From NCBI GenBank assembly GCA_949152475.1, contig OX424561.1, positions 23,740,481 to 23,804,480 on the forward strand: a stretch of 64,000 nt of DNA, given 5' to 3'. The notes below the pieces were generated by a model, which saw only the letters and a program-made list of their open reading frames with translations, was not told where the DNA came from and did not search any database. This DNA comes from Terebella lapidaria. Taxonomy: Eukaryota; Annelida; Polychaeta; Terebellida; Terebellidae. Positions 14,401-24,441 of the stretch are shown one piece after another; position 1 is the first letter of the stretch, and every line of letters begins with the position of its first letter. A program made the translations under genes and the position numbers.

Positions 14401-17400
14401 GACTGGCCATGATGAAATTATAAACTTCATAAATTAAAAATTTCATGAAAACTGATGTCAGAATGTCAGGGAAGTTTCATGTATGACCTTTGGAATGTGT
14501 ATTATTTCAGTCCGGCACACTGTGCGGCCGCGAAGGGTTCGATCACCGCCCTGCGTTTGATCAAGGAGAAGAAAGGCGAGCTGTGGATGAAGAACCTTCG
14601 AGGGGAATACCCAGTGCACGAGGCTACTCTCGCCAAACAAACTGGTGTGTTTGAGGAAAACTTTGTTTAATAGAAGGTCGAAACTCAACCGAAACATCAA
14701 CTTGTTCGATGGTTTTTAATATTCTGATTGAAATATTTTTCAACCAAAACTAATATTTTATTTGTTAATAATTGGACAAGTCAATATTATGGAAATTACC
14801 GGTATGATGATTCTGGAAGGTTGATTAAACTCAGCCCAGACGAATTTTATTGATACAAGAGTGTTTCATCCTTAACATTTTCCACACTTCTAAGTCCTGA
14901 CTTGCAGTGGGTTCAACACATACATGTAATCTCATACTTGACAGAGACCGTCGGTTATCTGTTTGATTCGAGCGATGATCCTAACAAGATTGACATCGGG
15001 AACGATGACGCACGGACATGTCTACACATCGCAGCGCTGACGAATAACCTACCCCTCATCAAACTGGTGCTGGACCAGGGAGCGAACATCAACTGTATCA
15101 TGACAAGCAAGGTGTGTCTTCCTTGAAATTGGTATCAGTTCACTGGGTACCGGGTATACTGGTGTTTGAAAAATACTTGGAATATTTCGAGTGTGACAGT
15201 TTGGTTATGACAATTGCCACATATAAAAGTATATACATGTATATATAAACTAGTATCTACTAGTATGTTATCTAATCTTATTAACTTATATCATTCACAC
15301 ACTATATATACATCCCAGCAGGCACTTGACGTTGTTTCTACGTTGATCCAACGTCAGAGTCTGACGTTGGATCAACGTCTGGTTAATGTTGGATTTGAAA
15401 ATTGGATCAACGTCAGATTTACGACGTTGATCCAACGTCAGGTTCATAACGTTGCATCAACGTTGGGTTTATTACGTTGGATCAACGTCAGGTATGTCAC
15501 GTTGATCCAACGTTGGATTGGCAGCGTTGGAACAGCTTCCAGGAAAAACAACAAATCATTGAAATTTATTTTTGTTTTATTTTTCAAGATTCACTGTGTA
15601 CATTTTTTTCTTCCCCTTCCTCCGGGTCTGTCTGGCCCATACTTTATAAACTTGGCCACGGCCTGGTTCATGTCCGTCTCGATCCCAGCCTGAGACTTCA
15701 GAATGCTTCCTGCAAAGATAGAATTCAATTCTCTGTGATATATTTTGTCAATTTTTTGGACAATACAGGTTTATTACATTGGATCAACATCGAGTATCAC
15801 ACGTTGAACCAACGTTGGATTGACAGCGTTGGAACAGCTTTCAGGAAAAACATTAAATTATCGGAAAAAAACATTAAATTATTGGAATACACATTTTGTT
15901 TTATTTTTCAAGATTCACTGTGTACCTTTTTTTCTTCCACCGCCTCCTGCTCGGTCTGGCGCATATTTATACACTTGGCCACGGCCTGGTGCCCGTCTGT
16001 CTCGCTCCCAACCTTGGACTTTAGAACGCTTTCTGCAAAGATAGAATTTTAAATCTCAGTGATATATTTTGGACAATTTTGGGACAATACAGGTTCCATA
16101 CATATAGAAGTATATATACATATACTATATATACATATGGAAAACAGAGAAATTGCTCACATACTACATAAATACTACATAAACAAAGAAATTGCTTGCA
16201 AAGACTAATGTTTTCACTGGCATATACTGAGAGTTTGATTCATTAGTGATACTGAAAGGTTAGCAACCAGTCCAGTACACACAAAATTACACCATAAGTT
16301 GGACACCATAATCCTGATAAAATCACATAGAAATACCCAGCCACCAATAAGCCAAATAGTTTTGTCTGCTTTACATATAGGCTTTTCTTTTGCTGATCTA
16401 AAACATAAGTGTTGCTACAAGTAAAAAATGATAAATACAGGTAGAGGATCTACTGAATTTTCTGTTATCAAAATATTCAATTGTGTAAATATGTTTTTCA
16501 CCTTTGCATGATTTTATTGGTCACTTGGTGGCATCACGGAGTGAGAGTACTGAGACCCCTCCAACATGTCCAATGTTGGACAGTCTTGTCACCTGTACAT
16601 GCACCTGTACACAGAGAGTTGAAAAAAATTGAATCATGCAATTTATACTACCACAGTGTAACAACAGAGAAAGTTGGTTTGATGCGTTCATATAAATCTA
16701 AATTAGCACTATCTTACCATCAAGCGCTGCGCTGCTTAGTCGCATCTTCTTTCAGCGAGTTCTCTAACTCGTAAAATTCTTCGAGTGTCTGAAGCGTGTT
16801 GACATGAATGTCCGACTCTGTCGGCTCGTATTTCTTGTCAAGTTCGGAGATTTTTTCCGGATGTCCCTCAACAAATATAGACATCGTCTCTGGAATCCTG
16901 TGAAGCGTAAAGATAGACTGTATTCCATTGATGTAGTCCTCAGAATTATGTAAAATCTAGTCAAGATGGATGCGATAGAAAGGGAACATAAGATCGAGAC
17001 ACTTTTCGCCGATTTCGGATCTCAAGAGTGAAGAAATCGTGGCATATATTTCATAATCAACACTCAGTACACAATATTTATCAGAATACAGGCATGGATC
17101 GATGCTCTTACCGGTTGATATCAGTAGATTTCCACGTTTTTGGCCAGCGCGTCGCGCTGGTCTTCTAGGTTTGCCTAAAATGAGACCCACGGAGGGTAGA
17201 TATGAGTGGGCCCGGTCCTGCTCATGCTGCTATTCTTTGTTAAATACAGTAATCTCAACAAAAGGATCACAGCACTTTCAAAAATAATATTTCTGATTGT
17301 TTCCATGAGGTTTTACATTTTAATCTTGTGAATAAACGCAAATACTGTGAGAGCTTTGCGATATTTGTTGATTTACCGTAATACATACGCATATAGTAGC

Positions 17401-20400
17401 GCAACAAAAATATTGAGCTAAATTTCTGATGTTGACAGAACAATTACGAAAGGTTGCCAACTTCTATAGCTTAAGATATAAAAGTGATAAAATGTGATGA
17501 CAAATGTTTTTTTTTACACCAAAATAGACGAATAAACTATCAATTTGATCCAAAATATTGGGCATCATTAAAACCATTGAATGTCTGGGCTTAGATATAC
17601 ATCGATAGATATGTTCTTTAATCCAAAAATTAAGGCTACTGATCACATAAACTTTCCCATCCCAACATATTTCCGCTGGCCACAAAAATAATTCTCTCCA
17701 CTGTAGGTTACTTGTCTGCACTTACAATGATGCAAACAAACCATGTGAATATCGGAAACGATACATCGGCGCACAGAGTTATGGGTATTTTCTCATCATA
17801 GCGCATGCATATCGCAGGCTGTCACTTTTTGGTCCTTGTGGAATCATAACGTCTGCCTTGCCGACGTTGATCCAGCGTCTTTTCAACGTCGAAATTCCAC
17901 GTCGTTTAAGGCACAGGAAAACTACGTTGAAACAACGTTGTCTATATGTATTTCGACGTCGCGACTTGTTTCCAACATATAAACGACGTCATAACAACGT
18001 CGGGTGCCTGCTGGGATATATGTAATGTTTTTTAAAGCTAGTTATGGATGGTAATCCTCTTATTGCTATTGGCATCTAGGAATTAACATATCAGTAACGG
18101 ACAGTCATCCAATAGATAATGCGGTGGAGAAGTGTTTCGGTTCAGTGAATTATGTGGCGGTATTTTCATGCTTCGAAAGGTTTTAGTCATACTATTTAGT
18201 CTAGTGGTCATACATGTTTGGAAATGAATTGCATATCATATTGAATTAGATTCCGTGCACAGTGGATACATGTATGAAGTGTTTGGATACAAAGATATAT
18301 AGATATAAGTTTGCAACAAATTAAATTAAATGAAAATTGGATATTACAGAATTTGAAGTTATATGGTGAGTTATTTTGCTAGAGATATAGGACGTAATGA
18401 GATGATCACCGAATATCAAAATACATACATGTATGAACTTTAAGTTAGAGTTTGGCAACAGTGAGTTTGGCAACCTAGGTAACTTTGTGTTAAATGATAT
18501 GACCACTAATAATCAGTATACAACATTTATATATTTGACTGTTGCTGCAATGAGGTTTTCATGGTAAACAAATTTAGTTGAGTCAACTCGTTGCTTGTCC
18601 GACCTGATTCTACATTGTCCAGATGTCAGCATGTCAAATATTCATTACCCAAGCTTATGTGATGGTGATTTTAGTTGTACTCAGGACTACTATAATAAAT
18701 AACGTCAGAATTATATACTCACCTATCCTATATTTTAACATAACAATATTTTTGGTTTCCAGTCTGTGGAGATCACACCTTACGACGCAGCCGTTTTGAA
18801 AGGCCACGAAGAGATCGCAGAATATCTGAAGTCGAAGGGCGGAAAATCAGCGAAGGACATGGATGAAGAGGAGAAACGTCAGGAGGCTTCTGAAGGAGAG
18901 GAAGAAGAAGAAGTGGAAAAGTTAGAGGAAGAAGCAGAAGAGGAAGCAGAAGAAGAAAAAGACAAAGAAGAAGCTGACAAACCAGACGAAGATGCTGCAG
19001 AAGCAAAACAAGATGAAGGGAAAGTCGATGACACTGAACAAGGGAAAGAAGAGGTAGCAGAAGAAAAGGTGGACGAAGAAGAAAAGAAAAGTGATGCTGA
19101 AGAGAAGGAAGATGGAAAAGCTGAGGAAGATCCTGAACAAGAAGCAGCTACAGAAAAGGAAGAGGACACTGCTTCTATTACAGGGAAGACAGAGAAAGAA
19201 TCTGCTGAATCATCCGAAGAAAGTGCTACGAAAGATGGAGAAAAATCAACTGGCGAAGACGAGGTATCGAAGGAAGATGCGGACAAGGAGTCAACTGTGG
19301 AGGGTGAGGATGCTGAAAAGTTAGAGGGCAAACAAGCGAATGATAAGGACAATGAGGATGACAATGAAGGAGACAGAGAGGAACCAGACAAAGTTGTACC
19401 TACATCTGCTGTGGCTGTCACTGCTGCAGCCGCCACTAGCAAGAAACGCAAGACAAAGGGCAAGAAAGAAGAGAAAGATAACAAGAAGAAAGATGAGAAG
19501 AACCAGAAAAGAGAAAAGCAAACAGATTCTGATTCAGCAGGTTCAAGCAAAAGTGGCGACTCCAAAACCAAGAAGGGGAAAGAAGCAGCAGGGAAGTTAG
19601 AAAGCGAGGGTGGCGACAAAACCAGTGGTAAATCTGGTGACGAGTCTGATAGTTCAGCGTCATCGAGGTCCAGCACTGGCAGTAGTCACAGCAGGAGTAG
19701 CAGGATCTCTGAAAAGTCCACAGGGAAACCAAAAAAGATTTCAGTGTCACATTCAGCAGAGGATTCTTCAAGCAGGAAGGGAGAAGAAGATGCAAAAAGC
19801 ATGACCTCCCGTAACTCCAAACTTGATGATGAAGCTGAAAAAGAACAGCAGAAGTCGTCGAGAAAGGCTGATGCAGACCCGAAAGAATCTGATGAAGATG
19901 AAAATGGAGGCACAACAGTGGCTGCAGCTGCCGTTGTTGCTGGTAAATCTGACAGCAAGAAAAATGAGAAGGCAAAGAAGAAAGGGGATGTTAAATCAAA
20001 AGAAACAGAAGATGAAGGAAAAGCAGAGCATAGATCCCCGCGAGACTCCAGTTCCAGCTCAAAGTCCGGGAGTGATGGTGAGTCACAAGCAGAAATTTTT
20101 TCGAAAGACGGGAAGAAAATGAAGAAAACAAGTACAAGTTCAAAGTCACAGAGTGATGATGAGTCACAGAAGGAAAAAAGTTTGGAAGATGGAAAGAAAA
20201 CGAAAGGGAAGTCGAAAAGGCATGCCTTGGAACAAGAAAACGATGCAGACGATGAACAAGATGCTGAAAGCAGAGAAGGCAAGGAGCTTTCCAGAACTGA
20301 AAAGTCTGGAGCTCAACCAGAGGAAAGCAAAGTGAAAAGACAACAACGTAAACACAAGAAACAAACAGAAGATGGGGAAGAGCGTGATTCACAAGATGAG

Positions 20401-20800
20401 GGTAGCACACAGAAGCTAAGAGCCAGAGAGAGAAAGTCAAGGCGGGATTCTTATCAAAGCCGCTCGTCTACATCGAGCAAATCAAGCTCAAGTTCATCTG
20501 ATGGAGAATCTGATCATGAGGTGGCTGATGCTCGTGGCAAAGCTTCAAAGAGTGAAACCAAGGTCAAGGAAGAGTCTGATTCTGAGAAAGAGAACAATGT
20601 GCCTTCAAAGAAAACCTCAACGTCTTCACAACAGAGCAGTCGGGGGGCGCCGAACAAACAACAACAGGGTACGAGACAGAGCCCGCAACAGAAAGAGTCT
20701 ACGAATAGAGGGCCAGCAAACAGAGAAGAGAATCAATCACAGTCTCGCCAAGCGACAAGAGGGAACCAACAGAACAACAGCCGAGCTCAAACGGATAATC

Positions 20801-20849
<49 letters not shown>

Positions 20850-23800
20850 GAAGAAACAAGCATCATGGGCAGAGAGAGTCAACCCACGTCCCTGGCGTCA
20901 GAATCCTGAGGCTCGTCCACAGACAACCGCCACCGGCCGAGACTACAGCTACAGCCGACGACGGGAGAACTCCTTTGACAACCACAGGCCACAGACTGTC
21001 CCTGAAAATGGGAAGAGAGACCAGCGACAGTACGATAGAAGTCAGAGGAGACCCCAAACACAAGGCTCGCAGAGGCGGGGTAACAATCCTCCGCCATTGA
21101 TACGCTCCAAGACGGACATTCAAGAACTGAGCCAGGCGAACAAACAAAAAGAGTCGACGCACCAGAAGCTGTATGGAAGCAGGAGAGGGGACGAGGGCAA
21201 GGAAAAACAGTTGCGTCCATTCACAAGATCCACAGGGAAAAACAAAGTCGGCTCCTACAAATATAAGAACGAGATCCAGGAGTATGTCAGGATCTTTGAG
21301 ATGAAGAAGCTTGCATCACAGCAGATCTTGAAGACGAGAAAAATCCAGATGTACAGCTTGTACCGAGGGAATGTTGACGAGAAAAAGGCCGTGAAGAATC
21401 TGTCGACAGAGTTCACACAGCGAGCTAAGATTAAGAAGAAGGAACAAACCACTGAGGAGGAGAAGAAAGAGTTCGGCAACATGTCAGACTTCGAAAACTA
21501 CCTGCAAGGTAAAGTTTTGTGCTTTTAAAATACTAGTAACGACTTACCGAGAACTTATTATGATAAAGTCAATTAGTCAATTAGAATTGCGTGAAAAAAG
21601 ACCATTTTATTTATGCAAACAAATACGTGTAACAGCTGACAACAATGAATATTTTTCATTCAATCAAACCATACTTTGGAATGTCTGTCTCTCGCCTCCA
21701 CAGATGAATTGGCACAGGTTCTCGCAGATGAGAAGTTGCTAAAGTCAAAGAAGAAAAAAGTCTTTTATGTGAGTTGAGAAATATTTTGTGGATTTAAGGC
21801 TAACAAACCAAAAATCAATTAAAGCAATTATATAAATTACATGATAATGCTTGTGCTAAAATAGTGTCTGCATGTGCACCTAAATTGCATGATATATCAA
21901 CTCAACAAAGAACAATCATAGCGCCATCCGATGAATCTTAGTCAAAACAATCACCAAGCACCAACTAACCCACACACACTTTCCCAATCTCAGGAGGAGC
22001 AGCAAAATGACAGTCCAAACTCATCACGTTCCTCGACCCAGAAACCGCCGAGCAACCGCGACAACAGCGCATCCAACTCAGAACCCGCGCGAAGCACAAC
22101 GAGCACACAGAGCTCACAAAACACACCGCGTCGAGTTCAATCTCAGAGTCCCGTCCGAGAGGCCGAGAAACGGCAGGCAGAGGAAGACAAACGGCGGAAA
22201 GTGGAGAAGGCGTACGGGCCATGTCTTCCAAAGGACATCTTCAGCGAGAGCCGGCCCAAGTCAGGTACAGGTATGGCATGTGCTGGAACTTCATGGTCTG
22301 GAGTTTCCGTGCATGGTCAGTTTTGACAGCTGTGCATTTGCAGCATGTGGATATTTTATAACAAGTGCATGTGAAATCATTCTTTGCTTTTGCTTCAGTC
22401 GCTAATACCAACAAAAACAATATACATGTACATCTTACATAAAAGTTTTTATCCAAGTTAATGGGCAGGCTCTGATTAGCATGAGAAAATATAAGTTTAC
22501 ATGTAGTATATTGACGTGTGTATGTTATAGGTCGAGTGCCCAAACGGCAGGCTGCCACCACTCAGAATGCTTCCCAGACTTCTAACGGCTCCGGACTTCC
22601 CAAGCTCCAGAACGAACCAATCACAGCGCAGAAACACAAGTCCTACTCTCAGAATTCTGCCCCCAATCAGCAGAAACAACAGCATAATGTTCAAGGTCAA
22701 CCCAGACAGGACAACCGACAAGTTCAAGGTCAACCCAGACAGGACAACCGACAAGGTCAAGGCCAACCCAGACAGGAAAACCGACAAGGTCAAGGTCAAT
22801 CCAGACAGGAAAACCGACAAGGTCAAGGTCAATCCAGACAGGAAAACCGACAAGGTCAAGGTCAACCCAGCCAGGACAATCGACAAGGTCAAGGTCAACC
22901 CAGACAGGACAACCGACAAGGTCAAGGTCAATCCAGACAGGACAACCGACAAGGTCAAAGTCAATCCAGACAGGACAACCGACAAGGTCAAGGTCAATCC
23001 AGACAAGACAACCGACCAGGTCATGGTCATACCCGGCAAGAAAATGGCCGAATTCATGTGGCTAAGGATAAAGGTCTGAGTCTCTCTATTAATAATACTC
23101 ACATAATGAATTTCCTTTGATCATGTTTGTCAGTGTTTGTACTAATTCAAATGAAATTTAAATATGTAAAAATATTGATATTAAGAGGTTGTTTGTGTCA
23201 ATGTTTTGTATGTTTATATATTTGTAGAATTTTTATTTTCAACAGATAACCGCGGAACCAATAGGTAAGCTTGTGTTCGCATAAACTATGCTCATGAATG
23301 GAATATATATAAAACATCATGGTAATGGTCTGTTTAGAAAGGCTTGCAGTAAAACATAAGATGTCGACAAATAGTTTTGTTTCATTGCATATTGTCATAG
23401 CATTAAACAGCTTTCAGTGTCTTGGTACGAATATGTCTTGTAATATCATGGATTATTTGAACGTTCACAAGTTTTGTCAAGTTCTGAATATTGCAAGTGT
23501 TCTGTTGTTTTATTTTTTGAAGACATGACAATGAAAGGCTTAAATTACCACACATTCAGAAAGGTAGAGAAGGATATGCAAAACTAGAGCCTCGTAGTGA
23601 TTATATTTGTTGTAATCAACTATTTTTGTTCTGCGTGTGTTCTAGAAATCTGAATGATGATAATTTGAAGAACAATTATTTTGAGAGTTGTTATGATTTA
23701 CATGTATTTTCTGTTGCTTAGTTTTCTGAGAATAGTGTTTGTGGAAAACTCTCATATTTTATGAAATCAATCAATACTTGAATATCATCTGTAATCTGAT

Positions 23801-24441
23801 CTGTTCCCAGCTTGAAAACTTCCTGTTTCAATTCAATATTATGATATGAACACCATTGCTCTAGAAATGGTGATTTCTGTCAATTATGTGCTTCGTGAAA
23901 ATGTTATAATGCTTGAAATCTGTTAGATTCAAGCACATGATCAAAATCTGATTGGCACCTAGTGCTCTTTTCCAATCATTTTCCAATCATCTACCATGAA
24001 TTTTAAAATTTTCCTTTGCCCAGTGACATCAATAATGAAGCAAATACTAATACCACATATCATAAATGCATGTTGAATTTTTTAATGCATCACAAAGCAC
24101 ACTCACGTAAGACATTTACTGAAAATAAATAATTAAACAAGTAAATTAACAAGTGAATTATAGCACTGTGATCTAAATTGTAAAGGGAACGAAAATTTTC
24201 CTCAGCGAATCACAAATAAATCACCTTTACCATTTTCCCCTGAGCAGCTAACGATCCCCCCAATAAGTTCAAGAACTCGCCGTACACGGACACGTTTGAT
24301 GGACGGAGGCGACAACGCTACCCGTTGGAACTCATGGCCCCGGACATATACAGCAAGGCCAGCGCACCGACTAACGCTTCCAAGTTTGACAGATCGCCGC
24401 GCTCGACAGCTCACCGCGAACCCATCGGGATGATTGCGTAA
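2453..24441 (+). CDS. Ankyrin-repeat protein with long Glu/Lys/Ser- and Gln-rich tail (5' partial)
   Basis: Exons read from splice sites and phase: 2453-2663, 4925-5183, 6971-7207, 7433-7507, 7620-7815, 14511-14644, 14945-15111, 18763-21508, 21704-21768, 21994-22264, 22531-23073, 24248-24441 (TAA at the end). All junction phases agree, giving about 1,698 residues; the start lies upstream. Exons 1-8 encode about 13 ankyrin repeats (TPLMLA, TALHCAASRGHT, SPAHCAAAKG, TCLHIAALTNN, TPYDAAVLKGHEE), which fold into a protein-binding solenoid. The 2,746-base exon then codes for a disordered acidic and basic, Ser-rich region, polyglutamine and a predicted coiled coil near NEIQEYVRIFEMKKLASQQ. Later exons add a Gln/Arg/Asn repeat block and a C-terminus containing RYPLELMAPDIYS. 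An intracellular scaffold role is inferred. I do not recognise the orthologue; it is not inversin or classical ankyrin by its sequence. Confidence 0.85.
3394..3631. mobile_element. MITE with TA target duplication
   Basis: Inverted ends beginning CCGTATTCGCGCGCATAC (left, from 3,396) are mirrored by GTATGCACGCGAATACGG (right, ending 3,629) with one mismatch, and TA flanks each side. The element is 234 bp and has no coding capacity. CCGTATTCGCG-type ends with a TA duplication fit a non-autonomous Tc1/mariner-like element. It lies in the intron between ankyrin exons 2,453-2,663 and 4,925-5,183. Confidence 0.75.
5911..6192. mobile_element. MITE, TA-flanked, abutting a second MITE
   Basis: The left end CCGTATTGATCCTAATAGT and the right end CTACTATTAGGACCAGTATGG are imperfect inverted repeats bounded by TA (5,911-5,912 and 6,191-6,192). 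The interior has no open frame. It belongs to the same broad CCGTA-ended, TA-duplicating class as the elements at 3,394 and 6,191, but its interior differs, so it is a separate family. Confidence 0.7.
6191..6851. mobile_element. MITE with 26-bp perfect inverted ends, TA-flanked
   Basis: Positions 6,193-6,218 (beginning CCGTATTTATTCAATTAG) and 6,824-6,849 are perfect reverse complements, and TA lies on both sides, giving a 657-bp element. Motifs GTTCGAAC and CTAATAATTCGAACA recur just inside both ends. No transposase frame is visible, so it is non-autonomous. Its left TA is the right TA of the preceding MITE. Confidence 0.85.
9605..10373 (-). repeat. LTR (3' LTR in element orientation)
   Basis: This is a 769-bp copy, nearly identical to 11,704-12,472 at an offset of 2,099. 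It contains a 35-bp unit (TGCCGGGGCCGACGTGATGT...) repeated twice in tandem at about 9,826-9,895, absent elsewhere in the window outside the two LTRs. The duplicated unit may lie in the U3 promoter region, but that is inference. Confidence 0.9.
10388..11139. other. Non-coding interior of the LTR element
   Basis: AT-rich sequence without a convincing open frame. T-runs occur at 11,101-11,130. The two overlapping plus-strand frames at 10,368-10,672 have no recognisable domain and run against the element's orientation. I see no pol remnant. Confidence 0.5.
11140..11391 (-). pseudogene. Truncated gag-like N-terminus in the LTR element
   Basis: An 83-codon minus-strand frame starts MNTRSQKTRETT, a start style common in LTR-element gag proteins, and continues as a Thr/Gln/Asp-rich low-complexity segment before a stop. 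It lies about 310 bases inside the 5' LTR, where gag would begin. No capsid, zinc knuckle, protease or polymerase motif follows, so the interior looks like a deletion derivative. Assignment to gag rests on position and composition only. Confidence 0.45.
11704..12472 (-). repeat. LTR (5' LTR in element orientation)
   Basis: Partner of 9,605-10,373, with the same 35-bp tandem pair at about 11,925-11,994. It is followed on the right by the GTAT target duplication (12,473-12,476) and then the LINE reverse-transcriptase coding sequence. Confidence 0.9.
15590..16956 (-). pseudogene. Decayed multi-exon gene inside the inverted-repeat element (possibly DUF4806-like)
   Basis: On the minus strand 16,956-16,718 is an exon-like stretch after a TAG acceptor. 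It contains HNSEDYINGIQSIF, EGHPEKISELDKKYEPTES and LQTLEEFYELENSLKEDA, then an in-frame TGA just before a GTAAG donor. Two related downstream exons follow, each after CTTTGCAG: from 16,032 (SVLKSKVGSETD...QAVAK) and from 15,709 (SILKSQAGIETD...QAVAKFIKYGPD, then a Gly/Arg/Lys-rich end). They lie in the duplicated block and differ by an indel. The order (LEEFYELE-type helix, then basic glycine-rich tail) recalls DUF4806 proteins often found near transposons. That match is from memory and weak. It could equally be a captured host gene. Confidence 0.35.
16957..17860. other. Right interior of the inverted-repeat element
   Basis: This stretch contains a possible further minus-strand exon near 17,105-17,175, reading ANLEDQRDALAKNVEIY after a TTTTAG acceptor and then meeting a stop. 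The remainder up to the ACGTTG-rich right end is AT-rich with no domain I can identify. Confidence 0.35.
18016..18762. other. Intron sequence before the large ankyrin exon
   Basis: AT-rich intronic sequence with no repeat or frame of note. It ends in a pyrimidine-rich acceptor (TTTTTGGTTTCCAG) immediately before 18,763. Confidence 0.6.
20800..20850 (+). repeat. (CAA)17 microsatellite encoding polyglutamine
   Basis: An uninterrupted run of about 17 CAA codons closed by a CAG lies in the ankyrin gene's large exon, giving about 18 consecutive glutamines between an Asn/Gln-rich stretch and KKQASWAERV. Pure CAA rather than mixed CAA/CAG makes it prone to length change. Confidence 0.95.
22693..23055 (+). 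repeat. In-frame 33-bp coding minisatellite (11-residue repeat)
   Basis: About 11 head-to-tail units of 33 bp encode variants of GQGQPRQDNRQ (P/S and D/E alternate), within the ankyrin gene exon 22,531-23,073. The unit length is a multiple of three, so copy-number change preserves the frame. The last unit (GHGHTRQENGR) is degenerate. The opposite strand is also open, giving a Leu/Ser/Val repeat frame, but that frame is a by-product. Confidence 0.95.

Larger units (their letters stand above)
8418..14410 (-). pseudogene. LINE ORF2: endonuclease and reverse transcriptase (interrupted, one frameshift)
   Basis: Reading the minus strand from an ATG at 14,410: the endonuclease domain shows FHLNCRGLSSNWESF, FIGISE, VIYRPN, MGDMNIDLLKFG and LIDHIYTNNL. 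The RT domain shows VIPIHKSSDR, NYRPISLLPAFSKLLEKI and QFGFRPKHST up to 12,477, and resumes at 9,604 with FCDLSKAFDVINHEIL, GVPQGSILGPILYLIYVNDI and the catalytic FADD box (9,309-9,320), running to a stop at about 8,418. A one-base change in the C7 run at 14,036-14,042 separates the first endonuclease segment from the rest. The LTR insertion with its 4-bp duplication is the second break. Motifs match CR1/Crack-type LINEs. The copy is inactive as it stands. Confidence 0.85.
7920..14428 (-). mobile_element. CR1-like non-LTR retrotransposon, 5'-truncated, split by an LTR element
   Basis: The minus strand carries an apurinic-endonuclease plus reverse-transcriptase ORF, a 3' UTR of about 500 bases, and an end of AAATAAAATTATCACTATCAC type running into a (TATCAC)n microsatellite at about 7,920-7,950. 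This is the style of 3' end seen in CR1-group LINEs. ATAAATTA at 7,912-7,919 and 14,429-14,436 is a plausible 8-bp target duplication. No ORF1 is present, so the copy is 5'-truncated just before ORF2. It sits in the ankyrin intron between exons 7,620-7,815 and 14,511-14,644, in opposite orientation to the gene. A 2.87-kb LTR element (9,605-12,472) interrupts the RT domain. Confidence 0.85.
15314..18015. mobile_element. 2.7-kb DNA-transposon-like element with CCCAGCAGGCAC ends
   Basis: The left end CCCAGCAGGCAC (15,314-15,325) and the right end GTGCCTGCTGGG (18,004-18,015) are perfect 12-bp inverted repeats. Subterminal DNA on both sides is rich in ACGTTG/CAACGT palindromes (15,329-15,530 and 17,860-18,003), for example repeated GACGTTGGATCAACGTC units. 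Flanks are AT-rich (TATATACAT / ATATATGTA), so the target duplication cannot be defined. The interior holds a duplicated block of about 270 bp (15,525-15,780 and 15,822-16,095) and minus-strand exon-like sequences. I cannot assign the superfamily. It lies in the intron before the large ankyrin exon. Confidence 0.75.

Noticed and set aside
14902..14944. Extension of the ankyrin exon upstream to the acceptor at 14,907
   Set aside because: That acceptor puts the exon out of phase with 14,511-14,644. The acceptor ending at 14,944 gives continuous ankyrin sequence (AKQT/ETVGYLF).
18879..20440. Long Ser/Phe-rich minus-strand frames
   Set aside because: Antisense shadow of the Glu/Lys/Ser-rich large exon. 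The low-complexity sense codons leave few antisense stops.
22497..23102. Long minus-strand frame of Leu/Ser/Val repeats
   Set aside because: Antisense shadow of the in-frame 33-bp coding minisatellite of the ankyrin gene.
23246..23264. 19-base microexon (ATAACCGCGGAACCAATAG between AACAG and GTAAGC) in the ankyrin gene
   Set aside because: It has good splice signals, but including it shifts the last exon (24,248) into a frame that stops at once. The direct 23,073 to 24,248 junction keeps phase.
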